NCBI GenBank assembly: GCA_051861545.1 | Contig: JBIMKP010000001.1 | Span: 248,001-312,000, forward strand | Length of the DNA stretch: 64,000 nt | Reading direction: 5' to 3' | Origin: CAISCU01 sp051861545 | GTDB lineage: Bacteria > Bacteroidota > Bacteroidia > UKL13-3 | In this document: positions 17,363 to 25,753 of the stretch, piece by piece | Numbering within the stretch: position 1 is the stretch's first letter | How the letters are laid out: every line of letters starts with the position of its first letter | Position numbers and translations under genes: made by a program | The notes under the pieces: model-generated | Databases searched by the model: none | Told to the model about the DNA's origin: nothing | The model's input: only the letters and a program-made list of their open reading frames with translations

Positions 17363-18280
17363 ATGAATACCTTTAAAAATACCATACAATCTGATAACAA
17401 ATCTGAAGCAATTCATTTTCACCCAGGATTGATATTATTGATGATAATCTTCAGTCAGCTCCTTTCATGTAAACCAGAAGCACTCGATGTAAACATGCCA
17501 CAAGCAGCAGAAAAGCCTTCTGTTGCTGCACAATATGGCATTGATGGAATTATGGGAATGGTTTTAAGTAGAAGTTTTGATGCAGGTAAACAAATTTATT
17601 CTGTAGATAGTAACGGCATTGTTTACGATAACTCTTTATTACTTAGTGGAGCTGTTGTTGAAATAAAAGGGAACGGAGAAACTTTTCAATTCCAAGAAAT
17701 AGACCCAGGAATTTATGCATATACAAGTGCATTATTTGAAGATGGAGCTCTGTATACATTAGATGTTTTATGCAGTGATGGAAAGAGATTAAATGCACAA
17801 AGCAGAAAAATGCCTAAGGTAAACTTTAATGATGTGAGTGCTCAAAAAAGTGATAACAACAAAATAGTTAAAATAAACTTTAGTTTTAGTGATGATAGTT
17901 CTATAAACAGCTATTATGTTGTGAATTATATCAGTGGCAATCAACAACAACAAATACCAGAAAAACCCGACCCAGAATATATTGCCAAAAGAATTTTAGA
18001 ACAAAATGCTGCTTATGATTTAATTGATGAAAGCATGTTTAAAGATGGCGTTTATTCTGGAGAAAAAAGCATCAATAGGCCGGTAAATAGCGACTCAATT
18101 GGTGTTGCCTTAACACATATCAGCAAAGATTATTATCACTATTTACAAGCACAAAAAAAGGCTGGAACCTTGTTCAATCAAATAAGGGCTGAGGTGATAA
18201 ATTTCCCAAGTAATATCAAAAATGGATATGGTTTTTTTGAACTCAATGAACCAGATTTCAGAATTTTGGAATTGCAGTAA
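17363..18280 (+). CDS. DUF4249-family lipoprotein, second copy
   Basis: 305 residues. A rather long polar N-terminus precedes a hydrophobic core and lipobox QLLSC with Cys36. The DUF4249 pattern is visible: LLLSGAVVEIKGNGETFQFQ, YTLDVLCSDGKRLNAQSRKM, INFSFSDDSSINSYYVVNYI and HISKDYYHYLQAQKK near the end. The 36-residue leader is long for a lipoprotein, but no better internal start is evident. It pairs with the receptor just upstream, as in the 8-11 kb unit, although the two DUF4249 proteins are only distantly alike. A bidirectional terminator follows. Confidence 0.75.
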   Translation: MNTFKNTIQSDNKSEAIHFHPGLILLMIIFSQLLSCKPEALDVNMPQAAEKPSVAAQYGIDGIMGMVLSRSFDAGKQIYSVDSNGIVYDNSLLLSGAVVEIKGNGETFQFQEIDPGIYAYTSALFEDGALYTLDVLCSDGKRLNAQSRKMPKVNFNDVSAQKSDNNKIVKINFSFSDDSSINSYYVVNYISGNQQQQIPEKPDPEYIAKRILEQNAAYDLIDESMFKDGVYSGEKSINRPVNSDSIGVALTHISKDYYHYLQAQKKAGTLFNQIRAEVINFPSNIKNGYGFFELNEPDFRILELQ

Positions 18281-18288
18281 TAAAACAA

Positions 18289-18325
18289 AAAAGCCTGTTT
18301 GAATATAACATCCAAACAGGCTTTT
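18289..18325. terminator. Bidirectional terminator between convergent genes
   Basis: AAAAGCCTGTTTG (18289-18301) and CAAACAGGCTTTT (18313-18325) form a perfect 13-base stem with an 11-base loop, with A and T runs on the two sides. It lies between the convergent stops of the DUF4249 gene and the minus-strand T9SS protein gene. Confidence 0.9.
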
Positions 18326-18340
18326 AGAATTTAAAATTTT

Positions 18341-21300
18341 CTATTGAATAGCCAATTTCAATACTTGCTTTTTACCAGAATTAGGTTGGTAAAAACGAAT
18401 AATGAAAACTCCTTTATCTGATGCATAAACAGGTATTTCATTGTTCACCAATAATCTATTTTGGTATAAGATTCTTCCGTGAATATCCACCATATCAAAA
18501 TATACATCTCCTGGTAAATTCTGTAATACTTGAATACTTGAATTGGTTTCAGAATAATACAATTTATGAATAATAGGCTCAGTTTCAATTTCAGCATTTA
18601 CCTGAATGATTTTTGAATAAGATGATTTGCCATCAAAATCAAACTGACGAATTCTATAGTAGTATAAATCTTCTGTTGCTTTGTTATCTAAAAATTCATA
18701 ATGAGTAAGTTTATTACTGTTTTGTTTAGAATTTACTTTGGCAAGCACATCCCAAACTTGTCCATCTAAACTTCTTTCTACCTCAAAATATTGGTTGTTT
18801 TTTTCTGATGCTGTACTCCAATTTAAATTTACCTCATTTTTAGAAATTCTTCTTCCATCAAATGAAGCCCAACTTACAGGCAAAGGATTATTGGTTGGAC
18901 CTGTGATGGTCCAATCGTCGATTGCAGCGCCAAGGTCTGTTGTATTTACATCGGTTAAAAAAGCAACCCTGAATGCAACTCTATTATTTCCAGCAAGCGA
19001 ACTAATATTATAAGAACGCAAAACATAACTAGTATTGGTTGAGTTAAAGAATGCCTCATTTACAGGAAACGCCGCTGTTCCAGCAGTATTAGAAAAATCA
19101 TACCATGAAGTTTGAACAGATGTACCTAATGGAAGCCAAGATGTACCTGAGTTTAAACTATACTCAATTCTTATTCCATCATAAGTTAATTCAAACTTAT
19201 TCTTCATATAAAAACTCAAAGTATAAGAAGAAAGATTTGATGTTAAATTAAAAGAAGGTGAATACAAATAACACGTGGTATTGTCTAAGTATTGCGATGC
19301 AGTAGGGTCGATAACCCAAGCATTCGAACCTGATACCACACCATTTTTACCTGCAACATTTGAACTTCCTCTAACAAATGAAGAACCCGATTCTGAAACA
19401 GGAACAAAATCTGTTGGATTAACTTCGAAATTTCCACCCGACGATAAAAGATATGGGGTTCCGCGGTAAGGTAATATTTTAATGTATCCTGTTTTAGTAG
19501 TTGTAGCCGCATTTCCATTAATGGTTAATGTTACATTATATGTTCCACCAACAGTATAAGCTTTAATAGGATTCATTGAATTACTTGTTGTACCATCGCC
19601 GAAATCCCATAAATAATTGGTTGCTCCAGTGCTTGTACTTGTAAACTGAATATTTGAAGTAGGATAAGCTACAGTTTTATTTGCTACAAAATCAGCAGTA
19701 AAAGTAGGATTCGAACCATAATCAGGTAAAAAGGCAGTATATAAACCTCGGCCATGAGTGGCTGCTGCAATTAACCTATCTGAATTTCTTACCTGTAACA
19801 TATCTACTCTTACATTGGCTAAACCAATATTAGTAGGCGCCCAATCTGTTGTTGTTCCTTTGAGTGAATCAGTACTCCAAACACCAAGCTCAGTTGCAAC
19901 TAAAGCTTTATATCCATTTTGAGGATGTAAAGAAATCCATCTAATTGGCATATCAGGTAAATTTCCTTCGATGGCTGTCCAAGTAGTTCCTGCATTGCGG
20001 GTTTCCCAAACAGAAGTTAAACCGTAATTGGTAATAGTTATTAAGATATGGTTTTCGTTTCCTTTTTCTACTTCAACACAAGAAATATATCCACTTGAAG
20101 GAATACTTGCATTTGTAATAATAGTTCCAACTACTGATGTCCCAGTATTTGCATTATCAGCTCTAACAACTCTTCCTGTAAAAGCAAAATAAACTCTATT
20201 TAATACATTAGGTGAAACTTTCACTGCAGTTACTTGCCCGCTACCATTACTCAATGTAACAGTTGCAGTTGTTGTGCCTGTTTGCGGATTGGCCCACCTG
20301 AAATAGGTTGAACTCCCTGATGCTCCATAAAATACATTTGAGCTATCATCATAATCTGTTGGATTAATAAATCTTCCAGTATTACTGCTAATAACATTTG
20401 CAAAACTGGTTCCACTATTTGATGACCTATAGTAATTATTGTAAACATAACTAGTCCATTGAAATTGCGGCTGGTTTTGGTCGATATGACAAAATGCACC
20501 ATCACCACCGGTTACTTCAACTGTGCTATTAATACCAGCAGCTGTAAAACGATGTGAGCCATTATCCTGAGCTCCTGTTAAAAAAAAGTTTGTAGAAGTT
20601 GGATGAACTGCAACTGCGTAAAATTGTGATGTGATATAACCACCTTCTTTAGAAGAAATAGTAGGTATAGTTGCTGTTGAATTTGCTGTTCTATAAACAC
20701 CACCATCATTACTAAAATAAGCAATATCAGATGAACCTGGTGAAAATATAGCATAATGTTGGTCGGCATGAACTTCTTGTATACCAAATCCACCATACCA
20801 GTGACCAACCTGTGTCCAACTAGCGCCACCATTAGCAGTTTTAAATAAATCTACACCACCTACATAACAAACATTACTATTGTTTGGGTCAACAGCAATC
20901 GACAAATCATACCAAGCTTGTGTTCTTGAAAAATCTGTTGCAGGAATTCCACCATCTGCATCAACTGGATAAGCAGTGGTTGCAGCAAAACTTACACCTG
21001 CATTTGTTGATTTAATAATTGCAGGAATGGTGCTATTGTTTTCTACTAAACCCCAAATAGTATTGTTGTCATAATCAGAAACCGCTAGTTCAATCTCTCT
21101 TCTTGAAACTCCTGTAATAGTTAATGGTGTTGACCATGTAGTACCATTGTTTGTTGATTTATGAATACTTCCTGTTGAATTTGAAGCTGAAGAAATACTT
21201 GTATAAAGTGTTCCATCAAAAGTTCTTTCTATATCGTAAGACTTGTTTCCACCTGCACTTGAAGTTCCAGTGCCTAAAACTTTTGTGAAATTAGTTCCAC

Positions 21301-22018
21301 CATCGGTTGAACGATATAAACCTAATGTGCTACATACAAAAACAGTATCGGGACCATAAGGACAAAATACTTTATTACAATAGAAAAAATTACTATTATT
21401 AGTTGAAGCCAATTGAGCCCAAGTGGCGCCACCATCGGTTGACTTCCAAACACCTAAACCACGAACAGCATCTGAGTTTCCATTACCTTCACCTGTACAA
21501 AAATACATCACAGAAGGATTGCCTTTACTTTGTTCTATATATGTAATGGCCATATTAGCAAAAAAATCATCAATTGGCACCCAAGTTGGATTGCTTAGAG
21601 TGATATCTGTAGTTTTCCATAAGCCACCACAAACACCACCAGCCCATAAAGTTTTGTAGGTAGGGTCGTTTAAATCAACACAAATGGCTCTTGTTCTACC
21701 ACCCAAATTATTTGGACCACGTGGAGTCCAGTTAACACTAGGAATTGCACCTTTACCTAAACCTTGCTTTTTAATTAACTGATCGCGGTATGCCATTGCA
21801 GCAAGCAAACGTTCTCTTGGAACATCACCTGTTTTTGGGTCACGAGTCATTTCTGCCTCTTGTTCCCAAGCTAAGTCCATGCGATCTTTTTTGGGAACCT
21901 TTTTAATTCCCATTAATTTATTTGGCTTTCCTTTAACAAGTACCAACCAATGAAACTTCTGGTTAAGACCTGAAAATAGTAAAATGATAAAAGCTAAAAC
22001 GAAAGCAATATTTCTCAT
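18341..22018 (-). CDS. Large VPS10/BNR-propeller T9SS surface protein with PKD domain
   Basis: About 1225 residues from the ATG at 22018 (another ATG lies 6 bases upstream). After a signal peptide, residues of about 80-770 hold sialidase/VPS10-type repeats with Asp-box-like signatures, such as KSTDGGATWAQL, RSTDGGTNFTKV and TANGGASWTQV. A PKD domain follows at about 785-860 (YLWDFGDGTTSNSMNP), then a choice-of-anchor/MAM-like sandwich (about 880-1040), an Fn3-like module with FEVERSLDGQVW, and a C-terminal T9SS sorting domain. Such proteins are exported by T9SS and probably bind or degrade extracellular polymers. I cannot point to catalytic residues. It is monocistronic, and its end shares a terminator with the opposite gene. 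Confidence 0.82.
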   Translation of the reverse strand: MRNIAFVLAFIILLFSGLNQKFHWLVLVKGKPNKLMGIKKVPKKDRMDLAWEQEAEMTRDPKTGDVPRERLLAAMAYRDQLIKKQGLGKGAIPSVNWTPRGPNNLGGRTRAICVDLNDPTYKTLWAGGVCGGLWKTTDITLSNPTWVPIDDFFANMAITYIEQSKGNPSVMYFCTGEGNGNSDAVRGLGVWKSTDGGATWAQLASTNNSNFFYCNKVFCPYGPDTVFVCSTLGLYRSTDGGTNFTKVLGTGTSSAGGNKSYDIERTFDGTLYTSISSASNSTGSIHKSTNNGTTWSTPLTITGVSRREIELAVSDYDNNTIWGLVENNSTIPAIIKSTNAGVSFAATTAYPVDADGGIPATDFSRTQAWYDLSIAVDPNNSNVCYVGGVDLFKTANGGASWTQVGHWYGGFGIQEVHADQHYAIFSPGSSDIAYFSNDGGVYRTANSTATIPTISSKEGGYITSQFYAVAVHPTSTNFFLTGAQDNGSHRFTAAGINSTVEVTGGDGAFCHIDQNQPQFQWTSYVYNNYYRSSNSGTSFANVISSNTGRFINPTDYDDSSNVFYGASGSSTYFRWANPQTGTTTATVTLSNGSGQVTAVKVSPNVLNRVYFAFTGRVVRADNANTGTSVVGTIITNASIPSSGYISCVEVEKGNENHILITITNYGLTSVWETRNAGTTWTAIEGNLPDMPIRWISLHPQNGYKALVATELGVWSTDSLKGTTTDWAPTNIGLANVRVDMLQVRNSDRLIAAATHGRGLYTAFLPDYGSNPTFTADFVANKTVAYPTSNIQFTSTSTGATNYLWDFGDGTTSNSMNPIKAYTVGGTYNVTLTINGNAATTTKTGYIKILPYRGTPYLLSSGGNFEVNPTDFVPVSESGSSFVRGSSNVAGKNGVVSGSNAWVIDPTASQYLDNTTCYLYSPSFNLTSNLSSYTLSFYMKNKFELTYDGIRIEYSLNSGTSWLPLGTSVQTSWYDFSNTAGTAAFPVNEAFFNSTNTSYVLRSYNISSLAGNNRVAFRVAFLTDVNTTDLGAAIDDWTITGPTNNPLPVSWASFDGRRISKNEVNLNWSTASEKNNQYFEVERSLDGQVWDVLAKVNSKQNSNKLTHYEFLDNKATEDLYYYRIRQFDFDGKSSYSKIIQVNAEIETEPIIHKLYYSETNSSIQVLQNLPGDVYFDMVDIHGRILYQNRLLVNNEIPVYASDKGVFIIRFYQPNSGKKQVLKLAIQ

Positions 22019-22086
22019 AATCATGCAAATTAAGAATAAGTAAACAATTAATTGGCATGAGTTGCGGTAGTTTTAAGAAATCTTGA

Positions 22087-22530
22087 CTAAATTCCTTCAG
22101 CCAAAGCTTTCATTTGAACCAATATCGGATTCCAACCTTCGCCATTGTTGTAAACATCTTGATAACGCTTCTCCCCTTCTGCTGCCTGCTCAAATCCATC
22201 TTGGGTAACAGTTAAAGTAGTAGCGCCATTTGTTTCCGACAATTCATAAGTAACATGTAAATGATTTTCTGGAATGTCTGCATAAGTTGCAAAAGCATCA
22301 ATCACTGAATATTTTAACAAGTGAGGAACTTGAATAGCCAAAATCTTCCCTTTAACCGGAATCATTTCTTTACCCTCATGTATCATCTTCCAAAGCAAAG
22401 GAGTTCCTACTTCCCAATCACTAATTACCTCGCAACCGAACATATACACTTTGGTAAATTCAGATTCGGTTAATACACGCCATACCTTGGCAGATGAAGC
22501 ATTGATTTGAATGGTGTTTTGGACTTGCAT
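22087..22530 (-). CDS. SRPBCC (AHSA1/START-like) domain protein
   Basis: 147 residues, matching the usual length of a single SRPBCC domain. It starts with the typical VQNTIQINASSAKVWRVLTE strand-helix, then contains SDWEVGTPLLWKM, VTYELSETNGATTLTVTQDG and a long C-terminal helix (WNPILVQMKALAEG). The fold makes a deep hydrophobic cavity for small ligands, and family members range from Aha1-like cochaperone factors to polyketide-type proteins. There is no signal peptide, so it is cytoplasmic. It lies between unrelated minus-strand genes, which gives no hint of its ligand. Confidence 0.85.
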   Translation of the reverse strand: MQVQNTIQINASSAKVWRVLTESEFTKVYMFGCEVISDWEVGTPLLWKMIHEGKEMIPVKGKILAIQVPHLLKYSVIDAFATYADIPENHLHVTYELSETNGATTLTVTQDGFEQAAEGEKRYQDVYNNGEGWNPILVQMKALAEGI

Positions 22531-22575
22531 GGTTCAAAGTAAACATTAAAAGTTCATGATTAAAATAAGAACTAC

Positions 22576-23010
22576 CTAATCCCAAACATATTTCCAACTG
22601 CCATCTTTTTGTTTTTTCCAAATGGTATGAAAAACACCTTGTTCTGAAATAACAGTATCATCCTTATTTCTTACTGTCAAAACATATTTGCCATAAGTAT
22701 AAGCCATTGTACCATCATCAGAAACATCAATAAAATCAGGCGTCCAGATTAGTTCACCATGATCAAACTCACCAGAAGAATAATATTCCAAGATGGCCTT
22801 CTTGCCTTGAATCAATTTATCATTTTCTCTTTTGATGATGGCGTTGCTGTCTGCATAAAATGCAAAGGCTCGAGGAATTCCTTCCTTTTTAAGCATGGCT
22901 TCAAAAGCTTTTTCATGTTGATATATTATTTGCTTCAAAGCATCCTTATTCTTTGAAGTGGTGCAGGAAATAAGGGACCATATCGTAAGAATCAATATAC
23001 AATGTTTCAT
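22576..23010 (-). CDS. NTF2-like (SnoaL/DUF4440) lipoprotein
   Basis: 144 residues from the ATG at 23010, which places Cys16 in lipobox SLISC. A longer start 36 bases upstream would bury this signal. The mature domain begins with a helix, LKQIIYQHEKAFEAMLKKEG, then FAFYADSNAIIKRENDKLIQ and GKKAILEYYSS. It ends with the sheet strands YGKYVLTVRNKD, GVFHTIWKKQKDGSWKYVWD, the classic DUF4440 finish. The fold has a cone-shaped pocket used for binding or simple catalysis. No operon clue beyond weak clustering with the SRPBCC gene. Confidence 0.8.
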   Translation of the reverse strand: MKHCILILTIWSLISCTTSKNKDALKQIIYQHEKAFEAMLKKEGIPRAFAFYADSNAIIKRENDKLIQGKKAILEYYSSGEFDHGELIWTPDFIDVSDDGTMAYTYGKYVLTVRNKDDTVISEQGVFHTIWKKQKDGSWKYVWD

Positions 23011-23067
23011 ATTCATATAAACGAAATATAAAAAAAATTGCTTCAAACAAAAAATTGAAATGAATTG

Positions 23068-23904
23068 TTATGGATTACAATTATCGCAGTACATAGGATT
23101 CTCCTCTTTTTTCCCTTTGGGATATAATTTCTCCTCAATGAAGCCACATCGAGCACATTGCAATTTGTGTTTTAAGCTTGAATTGGTAGGACAATGACAT
23201 AGCTCGCAAGGCAATCCGGGTATTACTTCTACCACATCAAAACCTGGCAGATGACATGCAGGGCAGCTTGAATTAATTTTTGCTATTAATTTATGAACAG
23301 CAGATTCAATTACTTTCATACGTGTTGGATTAAACATGGCACGCATATCTGTTTCAACATATACACTTCTATTGATAGAAAATAACTTATCAAAAGCTTC
23401 AATGAGGTCCTTAGCATTTTGGATACCTTTTGTCATATTGGTATAATCATCCTTAGAAGCTTTTAAAATCAAAGCATGTGAAGGAAAATTAACGGAATTT
23501 GCAAACTCCAATAGTTCATTTTCAGTAAGAACTGTCTTCGCGTTGAAATTAGTTTCAGTTGAAATCTCCCTAACAACGATTTCTAAATCATTTCGGCGAT
23601 CCATTAACATTAACCACTCATCATCAGCTGTAACAAATGGCATAAGAGGATGTGGCCCAAAACTCCCTTCACTAGCAATAAGCAAATCACAATTGTAAGT
23701 ATCAATAGCCAATAAGCATTTTTTTCTAAGTGTTTCCAAAGGATTGCCAGTCCTTTCAACCTCACCTGAAAATGTACCCAATAAATCTGTATCTAAATCA
23801 GGAATAGTCATACAATTCACACCTAAAGCATCTGTTATTAAAGGAGTGATTACTTTCTCTTTTTTGTGCTTTGTTGCAATGATTAAATCTCTTCCTGAAA
23901 ACAT
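23068..23904 (-). CDS. DUF6671-like protein with C-terminal zinc-ribbon cysteines
   Basis: 278 residues. The N-terminal part (about 1-200) begins MFSGRDLIIATKHKKEKVIT and includes LLIASEGSFGPHPLMPF and the highly acidic TADDEWLMLMDRRN. It matches my recollection of the DUF6671 family. The last 70 residues carry four CxxC pairs (CPACHLPG, CELCHCP, CARCGF, CDNC), so at least one zinc-binding module is likely. SEGSFGPHP could be an active-site loop, but no reaction is known. Soluble, with no signal peptide. It stands alone, with a 268-base gap upstream in which I see nothing recognisable. Confidence 0.7.
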   Translation of the reverse strand: MFSGRDLIIATKHKKEKVITPLITDALGVNCMTIPDLDTDLLGTFSGEVERTGNPLETLRKKCLLAIDTYNCDLLIASEGSFGPHPLMPFVTADDEWLMLMDRRNDLEIVVREISTETNFNAKTVLTENELLEFANSVNFPSHALILKASKDDYTNMTKGIQNAKDLIEAFDKLFSINRSVYVETDMRAMFNPTRMKVIESAVHKLIAKINSSCPACHLPGFDVVEVIPGLPCELCHCPTNSSLKHKLQCARCGFIEEKLYPKGKKEENPMYCDNCNP

Positions 23905-24172
23905 AAAATTTCTTTTGAAATAAACTAGATTATTAACCTAATCGCACAAAAATGAATATTAAGTTAAGCAAATCAAAACCAAATAATTATTCAAATTATT
24001 TAGGGCCCTCTTAAAAAGGTGGTCTTGTTCCTGCCTTTTGGTAAATTTAAAACGGGTTTAAATTGATGTAAGGATTTTAAAGCAATAGTTCCTAAAACCT
24101 TTTATTTAATTTATAAAACAAATCTCAATTGATTGCTTACAAGTCCTATTAAAGATATTCAGCAGGTACTAA

Positions 24173-25633
24173 CTAATATACAATCGTTTGAATTGAATGT
24201 GCTGGTGCAACAACTGAAACTGAATATGCATTCATTTGAATGGTATATTTTACTTCTTTTTCTGTTTCATTCATCACAATAACAGAAATCTTCCCATCTA
24301 TATTTTTAAAAGCAGTTGCTTGTATATTACTTCTGCTCGATGCACATGCTAATCGGCGTGCACCTGGACGAATAAACTTTGAAAAATGCCCGATATAATA
24401 ATATGCATTTGTGTAAATAATCTCATTGGTTTTTGTATTCACATGTACCGGAGCAAAACAGAAATTATCCTTGTGATTTGGGCCACCTTTTTCATCTAAA
24501 AATATATTCCAATCGGTCCAAGCATTTACGCCGTTATTAAAATCTTTAATCATGGCATTGGCATAGTATTCACCTAGTTCCCATGCATTGTATCTTTCTG
24601 CATTAAAAGCTTCTTTACAACCTTCAGTAAAGATTAAATTTTTATCAGGGAACATTTCATTCACCATATCTAAATTCTGATGCATTTGAGCGCCACCAGC
24701 CCAAGTTTCATACCAATGGTAACCAATTCCCCAAACATATTTGGCTGCATCTTTATCACCTAATATAACACTTGCACGATGAAACAATAAATCGCGGTTA
24801 TGATCCCAAACAATAATTTTTTTATTAGCCATTCCTGCATTTTTCATGGTAGGACCCAAGTATTTTTTCAAAAAATCTCTTTCTTCTTCAGCGGTATAAA
24901 TACACGACTCCCATCTTTGTTTAGCCATGGGCTCATTCTGAATACTGATGCCCCAAACAGGAATACCGGCCTTCTCATAGGCTTTAATAAATTTCACATA
25001 ATAGTTAGCCCAAGTTTGGTAATATTCTGGAAGTAAATGTCCGCCACCTAATACATTGTTATTGTCTTTCATGTAAGCAGGTGGACTCCATGGTGAACCA
25101 TAGATTTTCATTTGGTTATTAGTAGCAGCCATTGCTCTTTTAATAAAAGGCATTTTATATAAAGTATCATGGCCAATATTGAATGTATTTAAACTTTTGT
25201 CACCTTCTTGAACATAGGTATATGAGCCACTTGAAAAATCGCAACTATTGATATTTGTTCTAGCTAAATTATAACCTATTCCTGTTTTAGGATTGAAGAA
25301 ATCTTGTAGTAATTTTTTTTGTGTTTCAGGAGACACTTTAGCAAATGTTTCAGCACTGGCATCGGTAATAGCAGCGCCTATTCCAAGCATTTGTTGAAAT
25401 GTTTTACGCTCATCTACAAATACTGCAATTTCTGTTTCAAGAGGTTGAGCTTGAGGTTTAAAATACAAGGTATCTGTTGCACTTAATTTTAAACTGGTTT
25501 CTTTTACTGTTTGAATAAGAACTGCTTTTCGATTGTTCATCAAATTTTGAGATTTTGCAACAAATCCACAAAAAAGTAAAACTGCAAAAAGAGATAAATA
25601 AAGCGTTGAAAAAGACCTTTTAGAATAGTTCAT
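24173..25633 (-). CDS. Glycoside hydrolase family 30 enzyme (glucosylceramidase-like)
   Basis: 486 residues. The signal peptide ends VAKSQ near residue 29. The TIM-barrel signatures of GH30 are clear: QMLGIGAAITDASAETFAK, GIGYNLARTNINSCDFSSGS, SPWSPPAYMKDNN, WGISIQNEP with the likely acid/base Glu234, and NLIFTEGC with the likely nucleophile Glu337. WGIGYHWYETW fits the active site. A C-terminal beta-sandwich (about 410-486) ends the protein. It is expected to be exported and to cleave beta-glucosidic or related links. Substrate specificity (beta-1,6-glucan, glucosylceramide or other) cannot be read from the sequence. Confidence 0.9.
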   Translation of the reverse strand: MNYSKRSFSTLYLSLFAVLLFCGFVAKSQNLMNNRKAVLIQTVKETSLKLSATDTLYFKPQAQPLETEIAVFVDERKTFQQMLGIGAAITDASAETFAKVSPETQKKLLQDFFNPKTGIGYNLARTNINSCDFSSGSYTYVQEGDKSLNTFNIGHDTLYKMPFIKRAMAATNNQMKIYGSPWSPPAYMKDNNNVLGGGHLLPEYYQTWANYYVKFIKAYEKAGIPVWGISIQNEPMAKQRWESCIYTAEEERDFLKKYLGPTMKNAGMANKKIIVWDHNRDLLFHRASVILGDKDAAKYVWGIGYHWYETWAGGAQMHQNLDMVNEMFPDKNLIFTEGCKEAFNAERYNAWELGEYYANAMIKDFNNGVNAWTDWNIFLDEKGGPNHKDNFCFAPVHVNTKTNEIIYTNAYYYIGHFSKFIRPGARRLACASSRSNIQATAFKNIDGKISVIVMNETEKEVKYTIQMNAYSVSVVAPAHSIQTIVY

Positions 25634-25705
25634 GAAAATGAAAATTTACTCTGCCAAAGTAAACCCAAATCATTGATAAAAAATAAAAAAATGAAGCACA
25701 AAAAA

Positions 25706-25727
25706 GGGGGCGGCTAAAGCCGCCCCC
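25706..25727 (-). terminator. Strong GC-rich terminator of the prolyl oligopeptidase gene
   Basis: GGGGGCGGC and GCCGCCCCC form a perfect 9-base stem with loop TAAA. On the minus strand the stem is followed by a run of Ts. It lies just after the stop of the gene at 25754-27886. Confidence 0.9.
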
Positions 25728-25753
25728 TTATCAGGAAAAAAATATCAAATAAA

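Noticed and set aside
23905..24172. 268-base gap between the GH30 and DUF6671 genes, inspected for RNA genes
   Set aside because: No tRNA cloverleaf, conserved riboswitch core or clear hairpin could be read. It is simply AT-rich intergenic sequence.
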